A stretch of DNA of 5,523 nt from Chlamydiae bacterium RIFCSPHIGHO2_12_FULL_49_9. GTDB taxonomy: Bacteria; Chlamydiota; Chlamydiia; Chlamydiales; SM23-39. The DNA is taken from positions 3,715-9,237 of the forward strand of contig MGLY01000009.1 in assembly GCA_001794935.1 (NCBI GenBank), in the 5' to 3' direction. Positions 4,806 through 5,523 of the stretch are shown here, in pieces. A program made the translations under genes and the position numbers. Under the pieces are notes generated by a model. It was not told the origin of the DNA, did no database searches, and worked only from the letters and a program-made list of their open reading frames with translations. Within the stretch, counting starts at the first letter, position 1; the number at the start of each line of letters is the position of its first letter.

Positions 4806-5523
4806 ATGTTTGGGAAGCTCATTTCTTTCTTTTTGCCTCTTTCTCTCTTCGCCAATCAGCTCGAGCAGCAATCGATGCTCTATCAGGCGGAGCAGATCGG
4901 CAAAAGATATGCGCTCGATGTCGCTAAAGCAAAAGCTCCTACAAATACCCCAAAAGTTCAAGAGTGTTTGGATGCCGCATCGATCTGGTTTTCGATCGAT
5001 CTGGAAAAAATCGCCCCGCAAAAAGGGGGCTCTGTCTTCAAAACAATTGGACAAGAGGCTTTTTGGAACTGTCTTAAAGACATGGGCGTCTCAGCCGTTC
5101 GCCTGATGGGATTGAAGAAGGGCGGTAAAGAGAGAACTGCAATTGCCGTCGATCCTCGCTGGGGCAGTGAAAAAGAGTGGCAAGAGCTCTCAATGATTGC
5201 CAGAAAAAAAGGGATCCGTCTCATCTTTGACTCCTTGGGCTCGAGCACAGGGTTGAACGCCGATTTTTGGCTCGCCTTAAAAAATTACCGAGACTATCCG
5301 GCCCTTTATCATCTCATTGAAATCGAAAAGGACGACTGGAAAATTTTGCCCCAGGTTCCACAAGGACAATTTGCAGAAAATATCCCCTGGCTTAGTCTCC
5401 AAGAGCTTTACCAAAAAGGGTATGTCCCCGAGCAGTTCTCTTCTTACATCAAAGAGAGCGCCTGGAATGCGACAGATAAAGTGTCCGGCGTCGATGGAAA
5501 AATGCGCAGATGGATCTACTTAA
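4806..5523 (+). CDS. Exported protein with GH13 (alpha-amylase-like) barrel, catalytic region I degenerate; 3' end outside window
   Basis: An ATG at 4806 opens a frame of 239 codons that runs off the window edge without a stop. The N-terminus MFGKLISFFLPLSLFA is a plausible signal peptide, with Lys4, a hydrophobic core and a cut after Ala16. Residues 86-149 resemble the start of a GH13 barrel: FWNCLKDMGVSAVRLM (86-101) like the second strand, VDPRWGSEKEWQEL (115-128) like the VDPxxGTxxDFxxL segment, then ARKKGIRLIFD (132-142), the third strand. In active GH13 enzymes that strand ends DxxxNH; here it reads DSLGSS (142-147), so Asn-His is missing. Later residues include FWLALKNYRDYPALYHLIEI (154-173) and DGKMRRWIYL (230-239). 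The catalytic Asp/Glu regions would lie downstream and cannot be judged. The function is therefore unknown: either a non-catalytic or carbohydrate-binding relative, or a divergent glycosidase. Codon usage resembles its neighbours. Confidence 0.8.
   Translation, partial: MFGKLISFFLPLSLFANQLEQQSMLYQAEQIGKRYALDVAKAKAPTNTPKVQECLDAASIWFSIDLEKIAPQKGGSVFKTIGQEAFWNCLKDMGVSAVRLMGLKKGGKERTAIAVDPRWGSEKEWQELSMIARKKGIRLIFDSLGSSTGLNADFWLALKNYRDYPALYHLIEIEKDDWKILPQVPQGQFAENIPWLSLQELYQKGYVPEQFSSYIKESAWNATDKVSGVDGKMRRWIYL

Noticed and set aside
5317..5523. Plus-strand frame ending at the window edge
   Set aside because: It overlaps, in another frame, the better supported open frame from 4806, which has a signal peptide and GH13-like motifs.

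Overview
The window most likely comes from a chlamydia-like bacterium (phylum Chlamydiota, outside the genus Chlamydia). This is inferred from the gene set: an extra groEL with no groES beside it, a small stand-alone SET-domain protein resembling the chlamydial NUE/cpnSET family, and an obligate-intracellular flavour overall (a lone nadC, exported hydrolase-like proteins). No rRNA or other strong phylogenetic marker is present, so the assignment is a judgement and not a measurement.

Positions 1-2853 (+ strand) look like one transcription unit: the 3' end of rsmI (16S rRNA 2'-O-methyltransferase), nadC after 27 bp, and a GroEL-family chaperonin after another 18 bp. A perfect 14-bp dyad sits just before the nadC start, and the chaperonin has the best ribosome binding site in the window.

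Positions 2854-3036 are a non-coding stretch between convergent genes. It is packed with five consecutive stem-loops and reads like a dispersed intergenic repeat. Positions 3037-3804 (- strand) carry a class I glutamine-amidotransferase-like hydrolase (peptidase C26, PuuD-like family) with an apparent export signal. Directly upstream of it lies a 165-bp imperfect palindrome (3822-3986) with TATATACCG ends, probably a MITE-like element. It appears to have supplied a spurious N-terminal extension to the hydrolase reading frame and may supply its promoter. Short G/C-tract inverted repeats lie outside the hairpin array and the palindrome, so 2859-4002 may be an inserted or rearranged block.

After a very AT-rich leader, positions 4078-4773 (+) encode a SET-domain lysine methyltransferase. 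Positions 4806 to the window end (+) encode the N-terminal part of a protein with a signal peptide and an alpha-amylase (GH13)-like barrel, in which the usual region-I Asn-His is missing. This last frame stays open to the edge of the window. No tRNA, rRNA, CRISPR array or complete transposase gene was seen.
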